From contig CM020619.1 of the NCBI GenBank assembly GCA_009829735.1, forward strand, positions 27,864,063 through 27,928,062: 64,000 nucleotides of DNA. Reading direction: 5' to 3'. The notes under the pieces are model-generated. The model was not told the origin of the DNA, searched no databases, and worked only from the letters and a program-made list of their open reading frames with translations. This stretch comes from Pyropia yezoensis (Eukaryota > Rhodophyta > Bangiophyceae > Bangiales > Bangiaceae). Every line of letters starts with the position of its first letter. Position 1 is the stretch's first letter. Of this stretch, positions 19,619 through 30,131 are shown piece by piece. Made by a program: the position numbers and the translations under genes.

Positions 19619-21049
19619 ATGCCCCCACCATTGGCGGCCCCCCCTCCCCCCCCCCCACTGCCTGGCCCGTCGCTGACGCTCTTGGACTTGCCTGATGACT
19701 GCCTGCGGCTCATCCTCGACGTGCTGCTGTACCCGCCGCGGGCGCGCCCCGCCAGCACCGGCACCGCTGCTGCCGCCTTCCGCCCCCCTCCCCCCTCAGA
19801 GTGGGACGTCGGCCCCTCCCTGGCGCCCCCCCCGCACGCCGTGTCCCCCAGTCAATGGGCGAGAGTGGCGCCCGCCGCCACCACCTGCCACCGCTTGGCC
19901 CACCTGGCGGCCGCCGCTGTTGCTGCGCTGCTGCTGCCGCCGCCGGCGGTGCACTGGTCGGCCGCCCGCGTGGCGGCGACCGCCGCCGCGGCGGCGCGCC
20001 TGCCGGCGCTGACTGAGCTCCACGTGGTCGCGCGGGGGCGGCTGCCCGCGGCGGCCGCCGCGGTGGTACGGGCGGCGCCGGCACTGGCGGTGCTCAGCCT
20101 GTACGGCGCAGACTTTGATGACTCGGAACTCGACGCGCTGAGCTGGCCGGCTTGCCGCGGCGGCGGTGGCGGCGGCGGCGGCGGCGGCGGTGGTGGTGGT
20201 GGTGGCGGCGACGGAAGGGGGCGGGGGGGCGACGGCGGCGAGGCGGGGGGGATTCCTCGGCCGCCCACCCTGCGGGTCCTCCACATGACCACCCCCTGTT
20301 TGCTACCTGCCGCGGCGCCGCCGGGCGCCGCCCCCCCCGGCGTGGCGGGAGAGCGGTTCTGGACGACCGCCTGCGCAGCGCTGGTTGAGGTGCGGCTCAC
20401 CGCCAGGCGGTCAGACGCCGCGGCGGCCGGCGGGGCCTTCCCCCCCGGCGCCGCCCCCGCCTACGTGGCCGCCTTGGGCGCGGCGGTCGGGTCGGGGTTG
20501 ACACCCCCGCCGCCGCTGGCGGTGGCGCACCTCGACTGCCTGGACCTGACGCCCAGGGTGGTGGCGGCGCTGGTTGCCATAGGGGGGCGGCTTGTGGAGC
20601 TGCGGCTGCGGGAAGCGGTGGGTCTTGGCAGGCGGGGAGTGGTGGCTGCGCTGGTGGCGGCGTGCCCGCGGGTTCGGCTGGTGGACCTGGGCGGGGGGGA
20701 GGGGCTGCCGCTGGGGGGAGTCTCCGCCTGGCTCTCCCCGGCCCCCGTGGGCCGTCGCGGCGGCGGTGGCGGCGGCGGTGGCGTTGGAGGCGGCGTTGGC
20801 GTTGGCGGCAGCCGCGGCATTGGGGGCGGCGGCAGCGGCGGCGGCGGCGGCAGCGAGGGTGGGGGGCGGCCAGGCACCGGCGGGGGGGTGAAGGAGCTGT
20901 ACGTGGCGGGGTGTGGCCTGCCCGCTGACGGCCTTGCGGCGGTGGTCACTGCTGCGCTGCGGCGGGGGGCGCCGCTCCGCGTCCTCGGCTATGACTGCCC
21001 GCTCCACGTGACGGGCGTCCGGGACGTGACCACCTGGCAGGCCCGGTGA
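19619..21049 (+). CDS. F-box / leucine-rich-repeat-like protein
   Basis: 476 residues from ATG at 19619. A Pro-rich N-terminus leads into an F-box-like segment (LTLLDLPDDCLRLILDVLL, residues ~18-36; ATTCHRLAHLAA further on). Degenerate leucine-rich repeats follow, such as LTELHVVARGRL, LAVLSLYGADFDDSELDAL, LRVLHMTTPCLL, LVEVRLTARR, LDCLDLTPRVVAAL, LVELRLREAVGL and VRLVDLGGGEGL. Two Gly-rich runs (near 180-205 and 385-430) interrupt the repeats. F-box/LRR proteins usually bring substrates to SCF ubiquitin ligases through Skp1. A second F-box/LRR-like gene lies 2.4 kb away on the opposite strand, facing it. No close family name can be given. Confidence 0.75.
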   Translation: MPPPLAAPPPPPPLPGPSLTLLDLPDDCLRLILDVLLYPPRARPASTGTAAAAFRPPPPSEWDVGPSLAPPPHAVSPSQWARVAPAATTCHRLAHLAAAAVAALLLPPPAVHWSAARVAATAAAAARLPALTELHVVARGRLPAAAAAVVRAAPALAVLSLYGADFDDSELDALSWPACRGGGGGGGGGGGGGGGGGDGRGRGGDGGEAGGIPRPPTLRVLHMTTPCLLPAAAPPGAAPPGVAGERFWTTACAALVEVRLTARRSDAAAAGGAFPPGAAPAYVAALGAAVGSGLTPPPPLAVAHLDCLDLTPRVVAALVAIGGRLVELRLREAVGLGRRGVVAALVAACPRVRLVDLGGGEGLPLGGVSAWLSPAPVGRRGGGGGGGGVGGGVGVGGSRGIGGGGSGGGGGSEGGGRPGTGGGVKELYVAGCGLPADGLAAVVTAALRRGAPLRVLGYDCPLHVTGVRDVTTWQAR

Positions 21050-23409
21050 CGGGCGGCGGCGAGTCAAGTGGGTGGGGGCGGCAGCCTCGTCCCGCCGCCG
21101 CGGTCGACAGTCGAGGCCAGCCCTCGGCATGACACATGGGTGGATGGGTGGACTAATCATCTTCACTTGCGCCCGACCTCCCTCTTCGCGGCTGCTTTAC
21201 CGCAGGGACGGTCAATGGAGTGGGTGGGCGGACGACCACGGCGGAGTTGGTCGGTGACCGGTTGGGGTGGGGGTTCGCGGGCACCCTGTGGTGCGCCGTT
21301 GCCGCCAGGCCGTCCTCCCTTTCCCTCCCCGGCTGGCTCTGTTGCCGCCAGTCTGTCTACCACTTCCGCTTCCGCCAAGCCCCGCTGCTGTCAGAATTGC
21401 CACCCTCTTCCCTGGGAAGCGCCGCTGCTGCATGGGCGTTGGCTGCCCCCCGAGGACTTGAAAGTTCTGCTTATGGGGGTTGATGGGCTGCGCACGTCCC
21501 CGGTTCCGCGGGCTGCGGACGCAGCCAGTGGGCTCGTCGACGCCCATTTGCACCCCGTCGCGGCCGTGGCGCTCCCCGCACGGCCGCCGTAGCCGGGGAG
21601 CGCCGCAGCCGCCGCCCAGCGGGTGGGGTGGCGGGCCATCGCTGGCGGGCACTGGCGGGCGGGTGCCAATCGCGGCAGGCGCGGGTGGCGGCCGCTGTCG
21701 GATCTTGGAAGGCCGGTACCAGCTGGCGGCGACTCTGGGGTTTCTGCCTGTGTGTCGCGTGGCTGCATTGGCCCTCCCCGCGAGCCTCCTTGAGTTGTTG
21801 GGCGTTGCCGCTGCGCACGGCCAGTGCAGTTGGGGGGCGGCCGTCAATGAAAGCCAAGGAGAGCTTGATGCGGCCGTGGTGAGCGGGGGAGGGAGCAGCA
21901 CTGCGGAAGTCGGGTGGGTCCATAAGAGGCCACGACTCGGAGATAATGGCCGCGGCCGCCGTGGCGCTTGCGCGAGCTTGAGGCGGCCAAGGGGGGGCGG
22001 GCGGTGGTAGCGGCCGCGGTGGCGATGGCGGTGAAGATTCCGGTGGCAATGACGGGGACGTTTGCGTGGCGGTGGGCCCTGTGCCGCGGTCTCGGTTCTT
22101 TTGGTGGGGCGGCGGAAGCTGGGTCGTTGACGTGGCGACGCGCTCGCGGGCGCGTTGGCGTGGTGGCGGGCCCTGCAGCACGGCGAGTGCGCTGGGACGA
22201 CCGCCGTTGTGCTGGCGCGCCGCCCTTTTGGCCTACCCGCGAGCGGCGCGACGTTGGCGTGTTCCTGGCGCAGCGCCCATCGGCGTCGCGGCCGAATGCA
22301 GAGGCACCCGCCGCGTCTCGACGGGTGCGGTGTTATCGGTGGGCTGTGAAGGCGCGGCTCGCCCTGTCGAGGCAGCGGCTGGCACGTGGGGTGGCGGCTG
22401 TGCAGCCGCGAGGCGGGGAGTGGGGCGGGGGCGCGGCGCCGAGGTCCTGGGGGGGGGAGGGGAGCCGAGACGTGGCGGCTCAGCGGCGTCGGCCAAGGGG
22501 GATGCGGGCGGCACGGGTCCCCCTGTGACGGGTGGGGGTGGGCAGCCCGCCAGCAGGGGTGGCGCCCGAGGGGGGGGCGTTGGGCGGCTGGGGGGGGGAG
22601 CGGGTGGTGGACGCGCGCGTGCGCATTGGCCGAGGTCGAGTGGGGATGCGGGGAGAGGGCTACCCAGTGGCCACCAGGAATGCGCGCAGGGGGTGTGGGC
22701 ACGCCGTAAGCCGGGCGCACGGGGGAGAGGAGCAGCGGGCACACGGGGGGGGGTGAACTCTATGCGGGGTGCGGCCTTCAGCCTGGGAGGGGGTGACGGA
22801 GCGACATTACCACCCTGCTACTGAGGGGCCCCTGCAGTGGGGGCCGCTTCGGCAGAGGGACGGGCAACGGGCCTGTGCGGTCCACTCAAGAACTCCCCCC
22901 CCCCCCCAGTGCCCACACTCCCCGTCCGCCAGGTACCAGCCGCGGCCCTTGAGTGTGTCCGCGTCGCTGCACCCTTGATCGCCCTGTCCGCGTCGCAGCA
23001 TCCTTGACCGCCCAGGCACGCGCGCCAGAAAGGGTGGCCGCCCGTACAGTTGGCGCGCCCACCTCCCACCCGCAGTTCTTTCCCTTCTCCTCCCCCCCTC
23101 CCTACCGTCGCTGTCCCTTTGAGACCAAGAGCGTGCAAGCTCCCCCTCCCTACACGCCCCGCTACAGACAAAAGCCCCAATTCCACCGAAGGTCCACGGC
23201 GGTACCGCCGCTGCCACCGCAGAGCGCACGCGCTCGCGCAGGGGGCACGCTGCGTCGCTTGCACGCCCCTGCCCCCGCCTTCATCCCCTGCCATGTTGCC
23301 CCTTGTACGGGCGTCACCGCCGGGGTTGCCCGTCGCCTGCCCAGAGCAGCCACGTCACACACTGCAACAAACGTGAGGAAGCAAGAATGAAAGCAAAAAA
23401 ACAGATTAC
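21050..23409. other. GC-rich intergenic region, no convincing gene
   Basis: Long frames exist on both strands (for example 21212-22744 minus) but are His/Arg/Pro-rich or Gly/Arg-rich without domain-like blocks, as expected from base composition. It holds a short C run near 22898-22908. It lies between the 3' ends of two convergent F-box/LRR genes. Confidence 0.5.
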
Positions 23410-25159
23410 CTACCGCCCATGCGGCCCATGGGTAGGCCACCACCCAAGGCTGTGACGCAGCGCGGGCAGCCTCTGGTCAAGCCACGTGGCCATGCGCCCG
23501 CGGGCGGCCATTCCTTCGTGGTACTCCCCGCGGGCGCCCTGCACCAAGTATTCAAAGTAGGCCAGGCGGGCGAGGGCGGTCAGCGGGGCCGCAGCGGCCG
23601 CTTCCGACAGCTCTTGACCCCACAACTGGAGCTCCTGTAGCGCGAGCTGGGAGCCCGAGGCGGCGAGCCCGGCCAGCAGGTCCACCACCCAGTCTGCGCA
23701 CCAACAGCAACTGAGACAACACAACGGAAAGGTGGTGGAGGCCCGTCACTGGCCATTCGCGCAGCTTGAGCGGGGCCAGCAAGCCCTTGGGCGGGGGCAA
23801 TGAGTCGCGGTGGGTGTACCGCGTAGAAAACGAGACGGTGAGGTCGGTAAGGTCCGCCAGCCGGTTCAGCAGCCGCAGACCATCCCACGTGGCAGAGACG
23901 CTGAGGTGCACCGTCAGCCGGTGCACTGCATCCAGTCCCGTGGGGGTCCCGTCCAGAAGTTGCAGCAAGTGGGCGTCGCCCAGCGGGCCAGAGACGTCGA
24001 GGTCAAACTCTGGTGCCACCGCCGCGGCCGCCTTGACTGCGGGCAGCAACTCTGCAGTGTCCATGCCGGACAGCCGCAGCGTGGTAAACGTCCGCCCGCC
24101 CACCAGAGCCGCCAGACTAACCCCGACAGCCTGTGGGATGATGTCCATGGCCGACCAACAGAGGTTCGACAGGGCAGGCAGCGCCGGCAGGCGAAGGGGA
24201 GCACATGCGGTGGGGTAGACCTTGGAGGACACGTTCAGCTCGGTCAGGGCCGGACACAGGCGCGCCACCGCTGCCGCTGCTTCCTCGTCCACGTCCACGT
24301 TCAACGTCAAGGCGCGGAGGTTGGGCATCCCGGCCGACGCGGCGTTGAGCCACGAAACAATCCTGTACTCGGTAGGCTCTTCATCCCGAAAGACCCTACC
24401 AAGAGCCAGCTCCTCCAGTGACCCGCCGTGGTGGCCCAACACAGACTTCACGGCGTCGGCATTCACCGCGGCGTCCTCGATGAAGTCCAGGCGCAGCCGA
24501 CGCAGCGGAGCGGCGCTCAGCGGAGGCCCCCGCAGCAGGTGAATCGCTATCTGCGAGGCGGAAAAGGATGTCACACGCAGGCGCCGCAGCGCGGGAAGCA
24601 GCAGCGTGTAGTACAGGATGTCGGCGTCAGCACCCTGTTCGCCAGGCGCCTCGAAAGGATCCTAACCGCTGCACTCGTGGAGGGTGACCTCCCGCACCCC
24701 GTGGGCGTGGCCAAGAAAGCCAAGCGCCGACCGCAAACGCTTGTACATGGCGGCGCCCCGCGGGGACGCCAGCAGCGCCACTGGGGATGTCAGCGGGGGG
24801 GTGTCGCTCCCCCGCTCAAAATCCAACTCGTCCTCCTTGGTGCTCGCTCGGAACGACACGGAGCGGGTGGAGGCGTAGCCGAGGTCGCGCAGCCGCTTGC
24901 ATGCGCAAAAGAGGTTCACGTAGCACCCCTTCTCGTACGCAGCAGCGGTAATGAGGCTGAGCAGCTCGTCGGGCAGCTCCAGCAGCTGCACCTGCCGTGG
25001 GGGGGGCACGCCGGCGGCGGCCGGCCCGACGGCGTCGTCCGTCTCCATGGGCACGCCACCCGCCGCAGGGGGGTCGGCCGCCGTGGGAGGATCCCCCGCC
25101 CCACGAGCGTCTGCCGTGCCGCTCGACGCTGCCGTCGACGGGGAGGCGGCCATGGCCAT
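23410..25159 (-). CDS. F-box / LRR-like protein gene with in-frame stop and a later frame change
   Basis: The first part starts at ATG 25159 (MAMAASPST), with an F-box-like segment (QLLELPDELLSLI ... CKRLRDLGY), and runs to a TAG at 24662-24664. Reading on in the same frame gives uninterrupted LRR-like sequence (DADILYYTLLLPALRRLRV, PLRRLRLDFIEDAAV, NLRALTLNVDVDEE, ALTELNVSSKVYP) down to about 23760. From ~23724 to 23410 the protein-like frame is another one (WVVDLLAGLAASG, LALQELQLWGQEL). So the copy has a premature stop plus a shift or small intron. A short intron beginning at the GT of GGTTAG is possible but would remove plausible coding sequence. Confidence 0.65.
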
Positions 25160-25795
25160 GGCCGGCGGCCGGACGATTCAGCAGGCGGGGACCCGACCAC
25201 GGCGCTTCCGGAGGTCGTGGCCGTCTGTGCCTCAACGACGGGGCAACATGGCGGCGCTGTTCGCGCTGCCACGAGGGGAAAGGGGGCCGGGGGCGGCACG
25301 CGGCAGGAGAGGAGCAGCATCAAAAAGAGGAAAGCGCGCTTGCCACCCGTGAGGAGGGTGGGTGAGGGAAGGCGACGGTGGAGCAAGTAGGATAATAGAG
25401 AGTTGCCGGGAGCGGTGCCGGGCGGCGGGTGTGCTGGTGGAGGCGGGGTGGGGGGGGGGCGGGGGGGGGCGGTGAGGGGGGGGACGGGCAGCGTTGACGT
25501 GGCCACCCCCTAGCTAGGCAAGCGGGGCGGTCGGTGAGGGCGCGGCGGCGGCTCTGCCCGCCTACGATCATCGCAGAGGATCCTCAAATGATCCTATGAT
25601 CCATATGTAGCACCTTGCCAATCAACCGGCCACGCGCGCTCCCTGTTCCTACATATATATGTACACACGCATCGCGCCACCACCCCTTCGCCGACACCGC
25701 CCCTGTGTGCCCTTCCCACCTGCGACGCCGCCCCTGCGTGCCCTTCCCACCTGCGACGCCGCCCCTGTTTCCCCCCCCCCAGAGACACCACCGCC
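25160..25795. other. Intergenic region between divergent genes
   Basis: No gene seen. It separates the minus-strand F-box gene from the plus-strand phosphatase and therefore contains both promoters. A tandem repeat at 25692-25771 lies next to the phosphatase start. Confidence 0.5.
25692..25771. repeat. 31-bp tandem repeat, about 2.6 copies
   Basis: Units starting at 25692, 25723 and 25754 share CGACGCCGCCCCTGYGTGCC and a CTTCCCACCTG tail. The array ends about 25 bases before the phosphatase ATG, so it lies in its 5' leader or core promoter. Confidence 0.85.
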
Positions 25796-26317
25796 ATGGC
25801 CGCCCCCCGCCCTCCCCCTCCCCCCCGCCTCTTCCTCCTCCGCCACGGCCAGTCGGTGCCCAACGTGGCGGGGCGGGTCGTGTCGCGCCTGCCGGCGGGC
25901 GCTGCGGCCGACGCGGGGCTCACCCCGGTGGGGGCGGCGCAGTCCCACGCCGCCGCGGGGCGGCTGCTCGCCGCGCTGTGGCCGCCAGCCGCGGGGGGTG
26001 GGGGCCCCCCTGCGGCGGCCGCTGCCCCCGACGCTGCCGACGCGGCGGCCGCCCCGGGCGCCGCCCCCGCCCCCACCGCCTGCGCCCCCACCGGCCACGC
26101 CCCCGCCGCCGCTGCCACCGCCGCCTGCCCCCCGCGACGGCCGTCGTCGCCGCCGCTATCGACGCGGCCGCCGCCGCCGCCGCTGCCTTCGCCGGTGCCC
26201 GTGCCACCCCTGCCGCGGGTACACATCCGGGTGGTGGCGTCCCCCTTTTCCCGCACCATCCAGACCGCCGTCGCGCTCGCGCGGGGGCTCCTTGGCGTCC
26301 CCACGGCGGCGGCGGAT

Positions 26318-26348
<31 letters not shown>

Positions 26349-27190
26349 TGCCGTCGGCCCCCGCAGGTGGGGTCACCAGCGGTGGGGGCGGCAGCCGTGT
26401 CACCGCCGTCGATGGCCACATCGTCAATGGCGGCGGTGTCGTCGACGGCGGCGCCGGTGGCAGCGGTGGTAGCGGTGGCGGTGACGGTGGCGGTGGCGGT
26501 GGTGGCGGCGGCGACGGTGGCGGCAATGGCGACAGCGGGGAGGGAGGGTGGCGGGACGGGGAGGGCGTCACCGTTACCCTCCGCGCAGACGGGCGGCTGA
26601 GGGAGCGGGACTTTGGCGTCCACGACGGCGCGTGCCCCGCCGCCGCCGCGTACGCCGCCGTGTGGGCGGCCGACGCGGCTGCTGCGGCTGCCGGCGGCAG
26701 CGGGTGTGGGGAGGACGACGGCGGGGGGGAGGGGATGACGAAGACGGGCGTCGAGGCCCCCGCCGCGGTGGCCGCCCGCATGCGCGCGGCGGTCGTGGCG
26801 GCAATGACCGACGCGTGGCCGCCAACGTCCCTCGACGTTGACGCGGACAGTGGCGGTGGCTGCGGCAACGGTGGCGGCGACGGCGCCGGCGGCGACGGCG
26901 CTGGCGGCGCCGGCGACGACGGTGGCCATGGCGGCGACGGCGGCAGCAGTGGTGGTGGCGGCGGTGGCGTCTGGTCGGCGGCGCCGGTGCGCCCGCCGTC
27001 CCCCCCCCTGCGGGCGGTGGTGGTGGTGGGCCACGGGGACCCGCTGCAGATCTTTGCCACCGCCTGGGGGGGGGCGCCGCCCGCCACCCACCGGTCGGCG
27101 GTGGCGCACTTGAGCAACGCGGAGCTGCGGGAGCTGCCGCCCCTGCCTGCTGGAGAGGGCGGGGGGGTGGCCGCCACGCCTGCGGCGTGA
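25796..27190 (+). CDS. Histidine phosphatase superfamily protein (phosphoglycerate-mutase-like)
   Basis: 464 residues from ATG at 25796. The N-terminal RLFLLRHGQSVPN (His near residue 16) is the superfamily signature with the phosphate-accepting histidine. SPFSRTIQTA (~147) supplies the second arginine, LRERDFG (~267) the probable acid residue, and VVVVGHGDPLQI (~410) the second histidine. The fold normally takes ~200-250 residues; the excess is Ala/Pro and Gly/Asp-rich insertions (~60-140, ~195-255, ~340-395). Such enzymes remove phosphate from sugars, nucleotides or proteins; the substrate cannot be told from the sequence. No targeting peptide is evident. Confidence 0.88.
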
Positions 27191-27380
27191 GTGTGGCGAC
27201 GTTGGGGGGGGGAAGAACCGACGGGGAGGGTGCGTAGAGGGGTCGTGGGGCGGCTCAACCGCTTCCTCCCAGTGACCGCCCTGGACGGGCGAAACTGTCG
27301 GATGGGCGGCATTGCCGCCCCTTTGGCAGGTGCCGGGCCGGCCCTGACGTGGCGCTGGCACGCCGGGCACTGCGGTTGGC

Positions 27381-27453
27381 ACGACGCGCACCTGGCCGGG
27401 CTGCGCCTGTGTCCATCATGGACACAGGGGCAGCCCGGCCGGGTGCGCGTCGT
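27381..27453. repeat. Perfectly centred 73-bp inverted repeat (36-bp arms)
   Basis: Arms of 36 bases match at 34 positions around a single central C at 27417. The arms begin ACGACGCGCACC and end at GTGTCCAT / ATGGACAC. Similarity stops at both outer ends. As RNA it would form a very stable hairpin. Confidence 0.85.
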
Positions 27454-28172
27454 GATGGCGGACGGGTCGGGTCGCCATTATTGCCACGACCGATGTTGAC
27501 GCCCACCACACCCACGCCGCTGCTCCGTTGGTTGTGTATACGGTCTGCTCTCCCCCGGGAGCCGATGCGGGGAGAGCACACGGAAACCGACGTGTGGGGA
27601 CGGCGGGAGGGCGCCACCTCCAGCAGTGTGACGGCACGACGCCTCGGCGACGCGGTAGAGGGCGGGGGGACTTGCAGGCGATTGTGTACCGACGGGGACG
27701 GTGCGACGGCAGTGGTTGTGGGCGTGCGTAGAGGTGGGTTCTCTTGTGTTGACGATGGAGCGCCCTCTCGGCAGCTGGCCCCGTAGACGTCTTGTCGTGT
27801 GGCGCCATGGGCGGCCAGGCTGGCCAGCGACCGTTCGTTTGACCTGGGTCAACCGCCGGGGCCGCGCCCCCCGCAGGCGGCCTCTCCGTCGCCGTCGCGG
27901 CGGCTTTCGCCCCCACCACCGCCCCCACCACCGCCCCGTCGCCGCCCGGCCGGCGGCCTCTGCTCCCAAGCGCCCAGCTGCCCCCTCCATGGCACCACGC
28001 CCGCTGCCACAGCGCCCGTGCAGCGGCCCTGCCGTTGCTCGTGGAGGTCCTGGTCTGTCGGCACGCGCCGCCCGACCAACCCCGTCCTCCCGGTGGCCCC
28101 CTCGCCTGCGCGTTATGGCCGCCCAGCCGCTCGTGGGGAGCTCTCCGCGCTCCGTGAGTGCCTTCCGGGGCA

Positions 28173-28197
28173 CCCCCCCCCCCCCCCCCCCCCCCCC
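28173..28197. repeat. C25 homopolymer
   Basis: An uninterrupted run of 25 C in intergenic DNA. Confidence 0.9.
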
Positions 28198-28538
28198 GCG
28201 CGCCGCGCCTTGAGTGGGGGCGGCCCTCCACCCGCGGCGTCTGCCCGCCCCCCCGCCCGCAGCGCGCTCCCGCCGCCCCACGGGCGGCCGCCACCAACAC
28301 CAGCTGACCGCTGCTGCGGCGGCGCTCCCACAGCCACCCGGTCGTACCCAAAAGAGACGGTGGCATGCAGGGAGACGTGTGCGGTCGGCGCGCGCACGCG
28401 ACGGCCAGAGGCAGGGGCAAGGGGGGGGAGGGGGTGGAAGAGGGGGTGTCGGGGGGGCAGGCGCCCGTCGCCACGACGGGCGGCGCCCGTTGGCGGCGGC
28501 GGCGGCGGCGGCGGCTGTCGCCACCCATCGACGCTGCT

Positions 28539-28560
28539 GGCCGGCCGGCCGGCCGGCCGG
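28539..28560. repeat. (GGCC)n microsatellite
   Basis: Five and a half consecutive GGCC units. Confidence 0.9.
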
Positions 28561-29289
28561 CAGTAGCAATGACAATGATCACCCACCCCTGACCTGCCGG
28601 CACCTGCGCACGCGCCGTGCCAGCGGCGGGGGGTGCGGCCGAGCGCTCTCCCTCCTTTTTTGTAGATACGGGGCGCTGCCAGCATCGGATGCCACCGTTT
28701 TGTGCTCGTACCCATCGCTGCGGCAGCAGTGGTGCCGACGATGGACTGCTGTATGGACGTGCTGTACTGTACAGTACATACCTACTGGACCAGTCCAGTG
28801 GGAGGCGGGGCGCGTCGCCAGGGTGGCAGCCCTGCCAGGAGTGCGCCCCCCACCGGCAGCCGCCCCGTTTCGACGCCTGCGGCGACGCCGCTGGGGAGCG
28901 ACACCCGGCGCGGGGGATCACGGGCCGTTGCCGGCTTGGGCCGTCGTCGGCCCCCGTGGCACGCGGCCATGATGCACCGTGAGCGGCCGCGTGGCCCGCC
29001 CCCGCCGATGGCTGCCACGCGCGCCGGCGTTGTGGCGGCCTGCCCACGCACGGCCGCCCTCTTACTTGGCCGGCGGCGGTGTCATCACCGTGACCGTGCC
29101 CCCACCCCTCACCGCCACCTCCCTACTTTGGGGCTGCCAGGTGTGTGGATGCCGCCGCCCCCCCCCCCCCCACGCCCCCCCCCCACCACCCCCTCCTCCC
29201 TCTCACGCTCCCTCTCTCCTCCCGCTCTGTGCTTGCGGCCAGTGCCTCGCTCTCCCTGCCCCCACCCCCCCCCCACGACCCGACCAGGA

Positions 29290-29346
29290 CCGACCCGACG
29301 CGACCCGACGCGACCCGACGCGACCCGACCCGGCCCGACCCGACCG
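29290..29346. repeat. CGACC/CGACG short tandem repeat
   Basis: Alternating CGACC and CGACG pentamers, with a 10-base CGACCCGACG register, just before the MOSC start codon, probably in the 5' leader. Confidence 0.8.
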
Positions 29347-29357
29347 GCCACCCCGCC

Positions 29358-30131
29358 ATGGCGGCCGTCCCCCCCCCCCCGGCGGCGGCCGACGTGGCCA
29401 CCGCCACGGCGGCGGCGCTGGCCGCGGCGGCCACCTCCCCCCGGGTGGGGGTTGTGGAGCACCTGCTGGCCCGCCCGGCCGTTGGGGACCGCGCCCCCGC
29501 GGCGAGCCTGGCCCTGTCGGTGGGGGGGGGGGTGGCGGGCGACGTCTACGCGGGGGGCCCTGACGGGCAGGTGTGTGCGACCAACGGGCGGGCGCTCCGC
29601 TCCCTCATTGCCCTGGGCGCGGGGCCCGCGTCGGCGGCAGCCGCTGCCGCCGCGGCTGCTGCTGCTGCTGCCGCCGCTGCGTCTGGCGACGGCACCGCCA
29701 CCGCCGCCGCGGCCGCGGCCGCCGCGTCGGAGGCGGCGCTCGGGCCGGGTGGGGGCGCGTGGGACCCGGCGGGGGACCAGCTGTTCCTCGACTGGGACCT
29801 GTCGCCCGCCCACCTCTCCGCCGGCGATACGGTGCGCATTGGCGGCGGCGACGGCGGCGGCGGCGGCGGCGGCGGCGACGGCGGCGGTGACGGTGACGGT
29901 GGTGGCGCCGACGGGGTGACGCTGGTGGTGACGCCCAAGCCGCACAATGGGTGTGCCAAGTTTGCCGCCCGCTACGGCCGCGTCGCGCTGGGCGTGGTCA
30001 ACAGCCCCGCCGGCCGGCGGGGCCGTCTGCGTGGCATCTACTTTCGGGTGGTCGCGGGGGGGGTGGTGCGCGTCGGCGACGCGGTTGTCAAGGTGGACGC
30101 ACCTGCGAAAGAGGAGGGCGGCGGGGGCTGA
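29358..30131 (+). CDS. MOSC-domain protein
   Basis: 257 residues from ATG at 29358. The C-terminal half shows MOSC features. DQLFLDWDLSPAHLSAGDTVRIG is followed by TPKPHNGCAKFAARYG with the conserved cysteine (~194), then VNSPAGRRGRLRGIYFRVV and VRVGDAV. The N-terminal GDVYAGG and Ala-rich runs replace parts of the usual fold, and a Gly/Asp-rich insertion sits at ~158-180. MOSC domains, as in YiiM and the C-terminus of molybdenum cofactor sulfurase, handle sulfur or metal cofactors via a cysteine; this looks like a stand-alone YiiM-like form. Reaction and partner cannot be stated. Confidence 0.75.
   Translation: MAAVPPPPAAADVATATAAALAAAATSPRVGVVEHLLARPAVGDRAPAASLALSVGGGVAGDVYAGGPDGQVCATNGRALRSLIALGAGPASAAAAAAAAAAAAAAAASGDGTATAAAAAAAASEAALGPGGGAWDPAGDQLFLDWDLSPAHLSAGDTVRIGGGDGGGGGGGGDGGGDGDGGGADGVTLVVTPKPHNGCAKFAARYGRVALGVVNSPAGRRGRLRGIYFRVVAGGVVRVGDAVVKVDAPAKEEGGGG

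Larger units (their letters stand above)
27191..29357. other. GC-rich intergenic region, no convincing gene
   Basis: It contains a 73-bp inverted repeat (27381-27453), a C25 run (28173-28197), a (GGCC)n tract (28539-28560), a 16-bp palindrome TGTACTGTACAGTACA (28763-28778) and CGACC-type repeats before the MOSC gene. Long frames on both strands lack domain-like blocks. Confidence 0.5.

Noticed and set aside
21212..22744. 510-codon minus-strand ORF
   Set aside because: His/Pro/Arg-rich throughout, no domain-like blocks, as expected for the complement of Gly/Ala-like GC-rich DNA.
25594..27312. Long minus-strand frames over the phosphatase
   Set aside because: Exact shadows of a gene with all catalytic motifs on the plus strand.
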